From Alphaproteobacteria bacterium UBA828 (GTDB lineage: Bacteria; Pseudomonadota; Alphaproteobacteria; UBA828): 26,767 nt of DNA. Position numbers and translations under genes: made by a program. A model generated the notes under the pieces. That model was not told where the DNA came from, searched no databases, and saw nothing but the letters and a program-made list of their open reading frames with translations. Of the stretch, positions 16,010-23,050 are shown piece after piece; within the stretch, counting starts at the first letter, position 1, and each line of letters starts with the position of its first letter. The stretch covers positions 117,495 to 144,261 of the forward strand of contig DBHM01000011.1 of assembly GCA_002296185.1 (NCBI GenBank). The letters are read 5' to 3'.

Positions 16010-17251
16010 ATGAGTCAAACAATAGCTGTACTTGATGCTGGAACTACCCGGGTGACCTGCTTTATTGCGCAAATGGAGTCTCCTGAAACACTTCATATTA
16101 AGGGGATTGGCCATGAAGTTGCTTCAGGAATGCGCTTGGGTTCAATAATTGATATGGATTCTGCTTCAAACTCAATGAGAAGAGCTGTTCATCGTGCAGA
16201 AACAATGGCTGGACTTACAGTGGATTCTGTTTTTGCAAGTATATCAGGAAATACAATGGAGTCTGCATATGCTGAAGCATCAATCAGTGTAAAAGGACAT
16301 TCAATTGATGATGATGATATTCAGGATGCTTTTGATTCTGCTGGACTAGACAAGGTATATAACGGAAAGGCTCTACTTCATGCAATTCCAACAAATTTTA
16401 AACTTGATCATATACCCGGAATAAGAGATCCGCGAGGGATGCAGGGTAATGAGCTTGCAGTTAATCTTCATCTTGTTCGTGTCGCTGACAGTGGTTTACG
16501 TAATCTTGTGAGCTGTATAAATCGATGTGATCTAGAAGTAACTGCTCCTGTTAATAGTGCTTATGCGTCTGGTCTTGCATGTTTAGTTCAGGACGAGATA
16601 GACCTTGGAGTTACTTTGATTGATCTCGGTGGAGGGACTACAAACATAGCTATTTTTTCTGAGGGAGAGCTGAGTTGGTGTTCAAGTCTACCAATAGGCG
16701 GTCAACATGTAACAAATGATATTGCAAAGGGTTTGTCGACTCCTATTTCGAGTGCAGAAAGGATGAAGCGTTTCTTTGCAAGTGCAATTGGTGACTCATC
16801 AGGTGATAGAGAGATGGTCGAAGTCCCTTTGCTTGGTGAATCTGAAGAAACATCCTCTAGACAGGTCCCTCGCTCACTTCTTTCAGGAATAGTTCGTCCT
16901 CGGCTTGAGGAAACATTTGAGTTGATCAGAGATATATTAGAGCAATCACATGCATCTGCTTTAGCTGGCAGGCGAGTTGTTTTGACTGGAGGTGGAAGTC
17001 AGTTATCTGGAGTAGCAGATTTAGCAAGCCAGGTTTTAGATAAACAAGTAAGGCTTGCTAAACCGCTCCCAATTCCAGGTCTAGCTGAGGCTGCAGCTGG
17101 TCCAGACTGTGCTGGTGCAGCTGGTCTACTGATGTATGCATCTAATAAGCATAGCCCTATTAACAAAAGATCATCTATCAAGAAAACACCAGCATGGCTG
17201 GCTGACACAAACATAGGAAAGATAAGTCAATGGTTAAGACACAATTTTTAA
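16010..17251 (+). CDS. ftsA: Cell division protein FtsA (FtsZ membrane tether)
   Basis: Actin-like ATPase that anchors FtsZ filaments to the membrane. Actin-fold motifs are LDAGTTRV near the N-terminus (phosphate 1), TLIDLGGGTTNIAIF in the middle (phosphate 2) and VVLTGGGSQLSGV (adenosine). The VPRSLLSGIVRPRLEETFE segment matches alphaproteobacterial FtsA. The C-terminus ISQWLRHNF is the expected amphipathic membrane-targeting helix, joined by a flexible linker. I place the start at ATG 16010 (413 residues), just after the ftsQ stop, although its ribosome binding site is weak. In-frame ATGs at 15980 and 15983 would overlap ftsQ and add ten or fewer residues. An interval of 147 bases follows before ftsZ. 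Confidence 0.94.
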   Translation: MSQTIAVLDAGTTRVTCFIAQMESPETLHIKGIGHEVASGMRLGSIIDMDSASNSMRRAVHRAETMAGLTVDSVFASISGNTMESAYAEASISVKGHSIDDDDIQDAFDSAGLDKVYNGKALLHAIPTNFKLDHIPGIRDPRGMQGNELAVNLHLVRVADSGLRNLVSCINRCDLEVTAPVNSAYASGLACLVQDEIDLGVTLIDLGGGTTNIAIFSEGELSWCSSLPIGGQHVTNDIAKGLSTPISSAERMKRFFASAIGDSSGDREMVEVPLLGESEETSSRQVPRSLLSGIVRPRLEETFELIRDILEQSHASALAGRRVVLTGGGSQLSGVADLASQVLDKQVRLAKPLPIPGLAEAAAGPDCAGAAGLLMYASNKHSPINKRSSIKKTPAWLADTNIGKISQWLRHNF

Positions 17252-17398
17252 AAAAAAAAGACCAAAAGTTATGAGAGTCTTTTCAGTTCTAGAATTAATT
17301 ATAACCCCCAGACCTAATGCCGATAAGGGTGATGAGGGGAATCATAATGCGGGAGACTACGGCAACTACGCTTTAAACATAATATGTTGGAGGTTCTA
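17252..17398. other. ftsA-ftsZ interval with weak hairpin and possible control sites
   Basis: This 147-base gap is the first real break in the dcw operon. AAAAGAC (17256-17262) can pair with GTCTTTT (17277-17283), a weak AT-rich stem directly after ftsA. A TATAAC hexamer at 17300-17305 could be a -10 element, but I find no good -35 for it. Two GANTC motifs (17275-17279, 17339-17343), the CcrM methylation target of many Alphaproteobacteria, lie here. A separate ftsZ promoter is likely from the gap itself but is not pinpointed. Confidence 0.4.
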
Positions 17399-19201
17399 AT
17401 GACTATAGATTTTAAACCGCAGATGCTAGACGAAGCTAAGCCAAGGATAACCGTTTTTGGAGTTGGTGGAGCTGGAGGTAACGCAGTAAATAATATGATA
17501 AGTGGCAAGCTTGACGGTGTAGACTTTGTCGTAGCTAATACTGATTCACAGTCACTTATTCAGTCCCTTGCAGAACATAGAGTTCAGTTAGGTGTTAATA
17601 TAACAAATGGCTTAGGTGCTGGAGCCCGGCCTGATATTGGAAGGGTTGCCGCCGAAGAGGCGCTTGATAGTATTCAGCGCTATCTCGATGGTAATAATAT
17701 GGTATTTATAGCAGCAGGAATGGGGGGCGGTACTGGTACTGGTGCAGCACCAATCATTGCTAGAGCAGCTCGTGAGCAAGGTATACTTACAGTTGGTGTG
17801 GTTACAAAACCTTTCCAGTTTGAAGGGTTGCAAAGGATGAAATTAGCCGAAGCAGGAGTTCAGGAACTTCAGAGTTATGTTGATACGTTAATTGTTATTC
17901 CAAATCAAAATCTTTTCCGTATAGCAAATGAGCATACAGGATTTGCTGAGGCCTTTAAGTTAGCCGACGATGTTCTTCATGCTGGCGTTCGTGGCGTGAC
18001 AGACTTAATGATTAATCCAGGTCTAATAAATCTAGATTTTGCTGATATTCGAACAGTGATGGGCGAAATGGGCAAGGCTATGATGGGTACAGGAGAGGCG
18101 GCTGGAGAATCACGGGCAGTTGAATCGGCTGAGGCAGCTATAAATAATCCACTTTTAGATAATGCATCGATTGATGGCGCTCAGGGCGTTTTAATTAATA
18201 TTACGGGTGGCGCAGATATGACACTTCACGAGGTTGACGAAGCTGCTATGAGAATTTGTCGTGAAGTTGATGAAAACGCAAACATAATATTTGGTACGAG
18301 TATTAATCCTGAATTAGAAGGTTCAATGCGAGTTGCTGTTATAGCAACCGGTATTGATGCAGATTCTATCAGAGAACCAGTTCCGGAAACCCCAAACAAT
18401 GTTCATGTTTTGGGATTATCAAGTGATACTAATACCGGAGCAGGTACATCTGCTGAGATGCAAGTTTCTACTCCCGAGATGCAATCATCCAATGCTGAGG
18501 TCCAGGTTCCTCTTGGCATTACAGGAGATATGGTTGATGATGAAGAGTCAGGCCTGCTCTCAACTGAGGTATCGGATCCTTATCTAGACATAGATACTGA
18601 TACGAATGTCTCTGATTCACCAGAAACAGTTAGTAGTAGTGAAATTAGTAGACCTATTAATCAGGTATTTGTGCAGACAGAAGTGAGAGAAGAGGTTGTA
18701 TTAAAAAAATCTGTATCTGCTTCTGTAGCAGGTGGAATAGCGGCTAAGGCTAAAGTCGCTCCGGATATCAATAAGGAATCAGTTTCTATTAATACTTCTG
18801 AGGTTGAGCTAAATAATACTAAGGATGCTTTTTTACCTCCACCACCTGTAGACCCAGGACGGCCACTGTCTACTAGTACTGATAGATCTGTAGATATGAT
18901 GTCAGAAGCAGACCTTATGAATGCTAGTACGGACTCTAAAAAGAAGGCCCCATCGTTGTTTGAACGTATGACCGGTACAGGAAGAGCCAGAGAGGACATG
19001 GATATGATGATTCCTGAAGCTAAGCCTACTGAAATTGCAGAAAAACATGATAAGGAAGAGATTGTTACTGATCCTGTTAAATCGGAACCTAGATTGGATA
19101 TAGGCTCTAGTATTCATGAAGAGTCACAAATTAATGATTTGGCTGTTGATGAGGATGATCCGCTCGAAATCCCAGCTTTTCTGCGTCGTCAGGCTAATTA
19201 G
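17399..19201 (+). CDS. ftsZ: Cell division protein FtsZ (tubulin-like GTPase)
   Basis: Forms the cytokinetic ring in the cytoplasm. The GTPase core (about 15-330) has the nucleotide loop GVGGAGGNAVNNM, the tubulin signature GGGTGTG (109-115) and the T7 catalytic loop NLDFADIR (211-218). A long acidic, low-complexity linker (about 330-585) contains three degenerate seven-residue repeats and the alphaproteobacterial segment APSLFERMTGTGRA. The C-terminal peptide DPLEIPAFLRRQAN is the FtsA-binding tail. The 600-residue length is typical for long-linker alphaproteobacterial FtsZ. The start at ATG 17399 is set by GGAGG (17389-17393) five bases upstream; the in-frame ATG 17384 would include that site in the coding region. 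Confidence 0.97.
   Translation: MTIDFKPQMLDEAKPRITVFGVGGAGGNAVNNMISGKLDGVDFVVANTDSQSLIQSLAEHRVQLGVNITNGLGAGARPDIGRVAAEEALDSIQRYLDGNNMVFIAAGMGGGTGTGAAPIIARAAREQGILTVGVVTKPFQFEGLQRMKLAEAGVQELQSYVDTLIVIPNQNLFRIANEHTGFAEAFKLADDVLHAGVRGVTDLMINPGLINLDFADIRTVMGEMGKAMMGTGEAAGESRAVESAEAAINNPLLDNASIDGAQGVLINITGGADMTLHEVDEAAMRICREVDENANIIFGTSINPELEGSMRVAVIATGIDADSIREPVPETPNNVHVLGLSSDTNTGAGTSAEMQVSTPEMQSSNAEVQVPLGITGDMVDDEESGLLSTEVSDPYLDIDTDTNVSDSPETVSSSEISRPINQVFVQTEVREEVVLKKSVSASVAGGIAAKAKVAPDINKESVSINTSEVELNNTKDAFLPPPPVDPGRPLSTSTDRSVDMMSEADLMNASTDSKKKAPSLFERMTGTGRAREDMDMMIPEAKPTEIAEKHDKEEIVTDPVKSEPRLDIGSSIHEESQINDLAVDEDDPLEIPAFLRRQAN
18452..18514 (+). repeat. Three 21-base repeats in the FtsZ linker
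   Basis: Three in-frame units of 21 bases (18452-18472, 18473-18493, 18494-18514) encode AEMQVST, PEMQSSN and AEVQVPL. They share the pattern x-E-x-Q in the same register and are diverged at the DNA level, for example gctgagatgcaa, cccgagatgcaa and gctgaggtccag. They lie in the disordered linker between the GTPase core and the C-terminal peptide, where length change by repeat slippage is tolerated. Confidence 0.6.
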
Positions 19202-19263
19202 TTAAGCTGCTTAAGAGTCTCAATTGAAGTGTAACATTATGTAACAAAGCGTGATTTGTGTAT

Positions 19264-19294
19264 TCCAGGGGGGGCTGATAACACCCTTCCTGGA
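19264..19294 (+). promoter_or_regulatory. Strong stem-loop in the ftsZ-lpxC interval
   Basis: Bases 19264-19274 (TCCAG followed by a run of G) pair with 19284-19294 (CCCTTCCTGGA) to give an 11-pair stem, with two internal G-U wobbles when read as RNA, closing a nine-base loop. No U-run follows, so it does not look like an intrinsic terminator. It could protect the ftsZ mRNA 3' end, mark a processing site, or form part of the lpxC leader. It is the strongest hairpin I noticed by eye in the non-coding DNA of the window. Confidence 0.6.
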
Positions 19295-19295
19295 C

Positions 19296-19310
19296 TACCT
19301 TTATAAGGTA
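19296..19310. repeat. Short dyad TACCTT-TAT-AAGGTA upstream of lpxC
   Basis: TACCTT (19296-19301) and AAGGTA (19305-19310) are perfect reverse complements around three bases, starting one base after the larger stem-loop. Another eight-base palindrome, GGCTAGCC (19325-19332), follows. These may be operators or small hairpins in the lpxC leader. The function is unknown. Confidence 0.35.
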
Positions 19311-19398
19311 TTCGCTTATCAAGAGGCTAGCCCATATATAGGAATATATCTCTATTCAACGGCGTGATTTAGAGAGGGAATTAAGAGAGAATATTTTA

Positions 19399-20358
19399 AT
19401 GGTCACTATGAAATCCAGTAATACAATTAATAAAGGTCTTTCACAGCGACAGACTACGATACTTAATCCAATTAGTTGTTCTGGGATAGGTGTTCACACA
19501 AATAAAGAGGTCTCACTTAATATTAAACCGGCGCCTGCTGACAGTGGCATAATATTTCACAGAACAGATCTTGGTTCTGCAGCCTTAATTAGCGCTGAAG
19601 TAAAAAATGTTGTAGATACCAGACTTTGTACAGTGCTTAGTAAGCCAGGGTATGGCGGTCAACTACGTGTTGCTACAGTTGAGCATCTGATGGCAGCTTT
19701 ATTCGGCTGTAAAATAGATAATGCATTAATTGAAATTGATGGACCAGAAGTGCCAATCATGGATGGAAGTGCGGCGCCTTTTGTCTATTTACTTGAGCGT
19801 GCTGGAAAAAAAGAATTAGACGCACTTCGTAGGGCTATAAAAGTAATAAAAGAAATTAAAGTTGAAAACGAGGAGCGATTTGTAAAAATATCTCCTGCTG
19901 ATAACTTTTCTATTTCGTGCGAGGTAAATTTTGACCATAGCCTAATAGGGCGACAACTAATAGCATATTCTGAAAACAATAATTTTAAGGATGAACTAAG
20001 TAGAGCAAGAACCTTTTGTATGGAGGCTGATATTCTCAAAATGCGGTCTGCTGGATTGGCATTAGGTGGTTCATTAAATAACGCAGTTGTATTCTCAGAA
20101 GATAACGTATTAAACGAAGGTGGCTTGAGATTCCCTGATGAGCCCGTTAGACATAAGGCTTTGGATCTAGTTGGAGACCTGGCGTTAGCAGGATATCCAA
20201 TAATTGGAAGGGTAGAGGCTATCTGTCCAGGGCATGCAATGAATTTTGATATAGTTAGCGCTTTATTGTCAGAAAGTGATTCATGGGAGGTAGTATATAT
20301 ACCTTTCGAGGAGGCAGGCATTGATTTCCCAATTGCAGCTGCCGGTGGCGGCGCATAA
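19399..20358 (+). CDS. lpxC: UDP-3-O-acyl-N-acetylglucosamine deacetylase LpxC
   Basis: Zinc enzyme catalysing the committed step of lipid A synthesis in the cytoplasm. The 319-residue protein has VEHLMAALFG (94-103), giving the catalytic-base glutamate E95 and zinc ligand H96. The other zinc ligands are in RHKALDLVGD (H252, D256), and the second active-site histidine is in PGHAMN (H279). The hallmark GxGxHT-type opening (SGIGVHTNKEV) is near 28-38. Its presence shows a lipopolysaccharide-bearing outer membrane. The ATG at 19399 has GAGAGA eight bases upstream; a second in-frame ATG at 19408 is possible. It follows a 197-base interval with several dyads, so it probably has its own control. 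Confidence 0.97.
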   Translation: MVTMKSSNTINKGLSQRQTTILNPISCSGIGVHTNKEVSLNIKPAPADSGIIFHRTDLGSAALISAEVKNVVDTRLCTVLSKPGYGGQLRVATVEHLMAALFGCKIDNALIEIDGPEVPIMDGSAAPFVYLLERAGKKELDALRRAIKVIKEIKVENEERFVKISPADNFSISCEVNFDHSLIGRQLIAYSENNNFKDELSRARTFCMEADILKMRSAGLALGGSLNNAVVFSEDNVLNEGGLRFPDEPVRHKALDLVGDLALAGYPIIGRVEAICPGHAMNFDIVSALLSESDSWEVVYIPFEEAGIDFPIAAAGGGA

Positions 20359-20402
20359 ATAAAGAAATTTTGTAAATTTAGCTGACTAAATCGTCTCAGC
20401 AC

Positions 20403-20431
20403 CTGGTAGTCATCAAATCAAATGTTATACT
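20403..20431 (+). promoter_or_regulatory. Putative extended -10 promoter upstream of bamD
   Basis: TG-T-TATACT at 20423-20431 is an extended -10 element with five of six hexamer matches. The -35 at 17-base spacing (CTGGTA, 20403-20408) is poor, which is common with extended -10 promoters. Transcription would start near 20438. That makes an initiation codon at 20441 almost leaderless and favours a downstream start for bamD. Confidence 0.4.
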
Positions 20432-20530
20432 TATTACTGAATGATTTTCCGTTTCGGTATCAGTTTGTTATTTTTCCACCTTATGGGCTTTGCATCGATG
20501 ATAGAAAGTGATCATAAGAGTAATATACAC

Positions 20531-21346
20531 ATGATAATCCGGATTTTTCCGGTAATTTTCGGTATTTTTATTCTATTTGCCTTTTTAAGCGCTTGTAGTA
20601 GTGAGCAGGAAGAATTTTACTCAGAGCGTTCAGTGGATGCTATTTATAATGGCGCCATGGACTTAATGTATGAAGGTGACCATGAACTAGCTGCTCTAGA
20701 GTTTGATGAAGTTGAACGTCAACACCCTTACTCTGTATGGGCGACAAAAGCAAAGATTATGTCTGCTTATAACTATTACCAGGCAGACAAGTATGAAGAA
20801 TCTGTGATAGCTGCGGAGCGTTTTATTGAGCTCCATCCAGGTCATGAAGATGCCGGTTATGCACATTATTTAATCGCCATGAGCTACTACGAGCGGATTT
20901 CTGATGTAGGCCGAGATCAGAAAACGACTCAGAGAGCCCTAGAAGCTTTAGAAAAAGTTGTTAGGCGTTTCCCGGGTTCATCGTATGCTCGTGATGCTAG
21001 GCTAAAGATTGATCTTGCACAGGATCATCTCGCTGGAAAAGAAATGTCAATTGGACGTTATTACCTCAGACGTGGTCATTATATTGCTTCAGTTAACCGT
21101 TTTAGGAATGTTATTGAAAATTACCAGACAACAAGTCATGTCCCTGAAGCTTTGCACAGATTAGTAGAGTCATATTTATTACTCGGGATTTTTTCAGAGG
21201 CAAAAACTGCTGCGGCAGTTTTGGGTTATAACTATCCTGGGAGCCAATGGTACGAATTTTCATATTCTCTTATAACAGGGCAGAATTTACAGCCTGAGGT
21301 AGATGAAAGTTCATGGATAAAAAAGACTTTTGATAAGATATTTTAG
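20531..21346 (+). CDS. bamD: Outer membrane protein assembly lipoprotein BamD
   Basis: Essential lipoprotein of the BAM complex, on the periplasmic face of the outer membrane, that helps BamA insert beta-barrel proteins. From ATG 20531 the 271-residue product begins with a clean lipoprotein signal (basic start, hydrophobic stretch, lipobox LSAC), with the lipidated cysteine at residue 22. Several tetratricopeptide-like helical repeats follow, including NGAMDLMYEGDHELAALEFD and AGYAHYLIAMSYYERISDV. The open frame extends upstream to ATG 20441, which would give an unusually long N-terminus; the promoter near 20430 and the lipobox both argue for the shorter form. ATG 20498 is intermediate. A gap of 27 bases precedes recN. 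Confidence 0.9.
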   Translation: MIIRIFPVIFGIFILFAFLSACSSEQEEFYSERSVDAIYNGAMDLMYEGDHELAALEFDEVERQHPYSVWATKAKIMSAYNYYQADKYEESVIAAERFIELHPGHEDAGYAHYLIAMSYYERISDVGRDQKTTQRALEALEKVVRRFPGSSYARDARLKIDLAQDHLAGKEMSIGRYYLRRGHYIASVNRFRNVIENYQTTSHVPEALHRLVESYLLLGIFSEAKTAAAVLGYNYPGSQWYEFSYSLITGQNLQPEVDESSWIKKTFDKIF

Positions 21347-21373
21347 ACACTAAATAGTTACTTTAGTAATGAG

Positions 21374-23050
21374 ATGCTTAAACAGTTAAGTATTCAACAT
21401 CTGGTTTTAATTGATCAGCTCGAAATAAATTTCGGGCATGGTCTATGTGTCCTCACGGGTGAGACAGGAGCAGGTAAGTCTATATTACTGGATGCTCTTG
21501 GCCTTGCTTTGGGGGGTAGGGGGAATGCAAGTTTAGTAAATACTAATGCAACCGAAGCTAGTATTTCTGCAATTTTCCAGCCTGAAGATGATCATTCTTC
21601 AATCAATCTAATTAAATCCCAAGGTATAATTTTTGACGATAATCTAATTATTTTAAGGCGGGTCATTCAAAAAACAGGAAAGTCACGAGCTTTTATTAAT
21701 GATCAACCTGTAACGGTCTCTTTTCTCCGGGAGGTCGGAGAAACACTAATCGAGATAGAGGGCCAGGATGCTCAAGTAGGCCTTTTAAATCAGGGTAACC
21801 ATCTTAAGCTACTGGATATCTATGGTCAGAATTTTAAGTATGTCGATGAGGTTTCAAAGAAATTTTTATTATGGCGGAAATGTGCATCACTAATAGAAGA
21901 ACGTGAAAGAATAATAAGTAAAGACCTAGCTGAAGAGGACTATTTAAGGCATGTTGTTAATGAGCTAAGAATATTGGCCCCAAAAGAAGATGAAGAGGAA
22001 AGTTTATCTCAGGAAAGGTCTAAACTTCGACACGCAGGTAGTTTACTTGAGGCGTTTTCTGATGCTAAGTCTCAGTTAGAAATCAATGGTGGTATATCTC
22101 GAGCTTTGCAATTAGCACTAAAATCCTCCGAACAGGTAGCTGATGTTATTCCAGAGCTATCAAAGCCTGTTGTAGAATCGTTGAAACGGGCATTTCTCGA
22201 GGTTCTGGAAGCTGAAGAGCAGCTATCTATGGCACTATCCAAGATAAACGTGGATCCAAATACATTAGATGAGGTTGAAGAAAGACTTTTTGCTTTACGT
22301 GCTGCGGCACGTAAACATAACGTAACTTGTGATGAGCTATCGCTAGTTTATGAGCGGTTCGAAAACCGACTTAAAGATATTGAGGTTGGTTCTGGGGATA
22401 TAGAAGAGCTCAAGTTAGAAGAAAAAAAGGCTAGAGAGGACTATAATAAGGTTGCGCAGATACTTGGACATAAGCGTTTAAAGGCCTCAAAAGGTTTAGA
22501 TAAAAAAGTAGCTGAAGAATTAGAGCCACTAAGGTTATTAGGAGCAAAATTTAACACCCAAGTTAAGCATATACAAAATGATGACCCATTACCCAATGGC
22601 TTCGAAAGTGTAAAATTCACTGTTTCAACTAATAAAGGGTTAGCTGAGGGCCCATTGGCAGAGATAGCTTCAGGGGGTGAAAGAGCAAGATTTTTGTTAG
22701 CTATAAAAGTATGCCTTGCTGATAGGGGAGATAGAAGATCTTTAGTTTTTGATGAGGTTGATAATGGTGTAGGGGGGGCGGTTGCTGATGCGGTAGGTAT
22801 GCGGCTATCTCAACTAGCTGAAAATACACAGGTTCTTGTAGTAACTCATTCACCTCAAGTTGCTGCACGTGCGCAAAAACACTTTGTCGTAAAGAAAACG
22901 ACTAAAGAGGGTAAGGCTTCTACTTCTGTATCTATTGTCACTAAAGAAAGTAGAACAGAAGAAATAGCACGGATGATATCAGGAGCTAAGATCACTGACG
23001 AAGCGAGGGCTGCTGCTGACAGCCTGATTGAAGGAGGGGGGACGTATTGA
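21374..23050 (+). CDS. recN: DNA repair protein RecN (SMC-like ATPase)
   Basis: Cytoplasmic SMC-family ATPase that acts in recombinational repair of double-strand breaks. The 558-residue protein has the N-terminal Walker A GETGAGKS (29-36), a helical, partly coiled-coil middle rich in E and K (about 150-390), the ABC signature region ASGGERARFLLAIK and the Walker B LVFDEVDNGVGG near the C-terminal end. The start ATG lies 27 bases after bamD and has only a weak ribosome binding site. In many bacteria recN is SOS-controlled, but no GTTC-N7-GTTC or GAAC-N7-GAAC box is visible in front of it or of bamD. The stop overlaps the ligA start codon. Confidence 0.96.
   Translation: MLKQLSIQHLVLIDQLEINFGHGLCVLTGETGAGKSILLDALGLALGGRGNASLVNTNATEASISAIFQPEDDHSSINLIKSQGIIFDDNLIILRRVIQKTGKSRAFINDQPVTVSFLREVGETLIEIEGQDAQVGLLNQGNHLKLLDIYGQNFKYVDEVSKKFLLWRKCASLIEERERIISKDLAEEDYLRHVVNELRILAPKEDEEESLSQERSKLRHAGSLLEAFSDAKSQLEINGGISRALQLALKSSEQVADVIPELSKPVVESLKRAFLEVLEAEEQLSMALSKINVDPNTLDEVEERLFALRAAARKHNVTCDELSLVYERFENRLKDIEVGSGDIEELKLEEKKAREDYNKVAQILGHKRLKASKGLDKKVAEELEPLRLLGAKFNTQVKHIQNDDPLPNGFESVKFTVSTNKGLAEGPLAEIASGGERARFLLAIKVCLADRGDRRSLVFDEVDNGVGGAVADAVGMRLSQLAENTQVLVVTHSPQVAARAQKHFVVKKTTKEGKASTSVSIVTKESRTEEIARMISGAKITDEARAAADSLIEGGGTY

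Noticed and set aside
17256..17283. Intrinsic terminator after ftsA
   Set aside because: The stem is only seven pairs, mostly A-T, with a 14-base loop, and the T-run is part of the stem itself. Kept only as a note within the ftsA-ftsZ interval.
19785..20402. A 205-codon open frame on the minus strand
   Set aside because: It lies antisense to lpxC, which has intact catalytic motifs; the translation has no recognisable domain and no ribosome binding site. It is a shadow of the lpxC frame.
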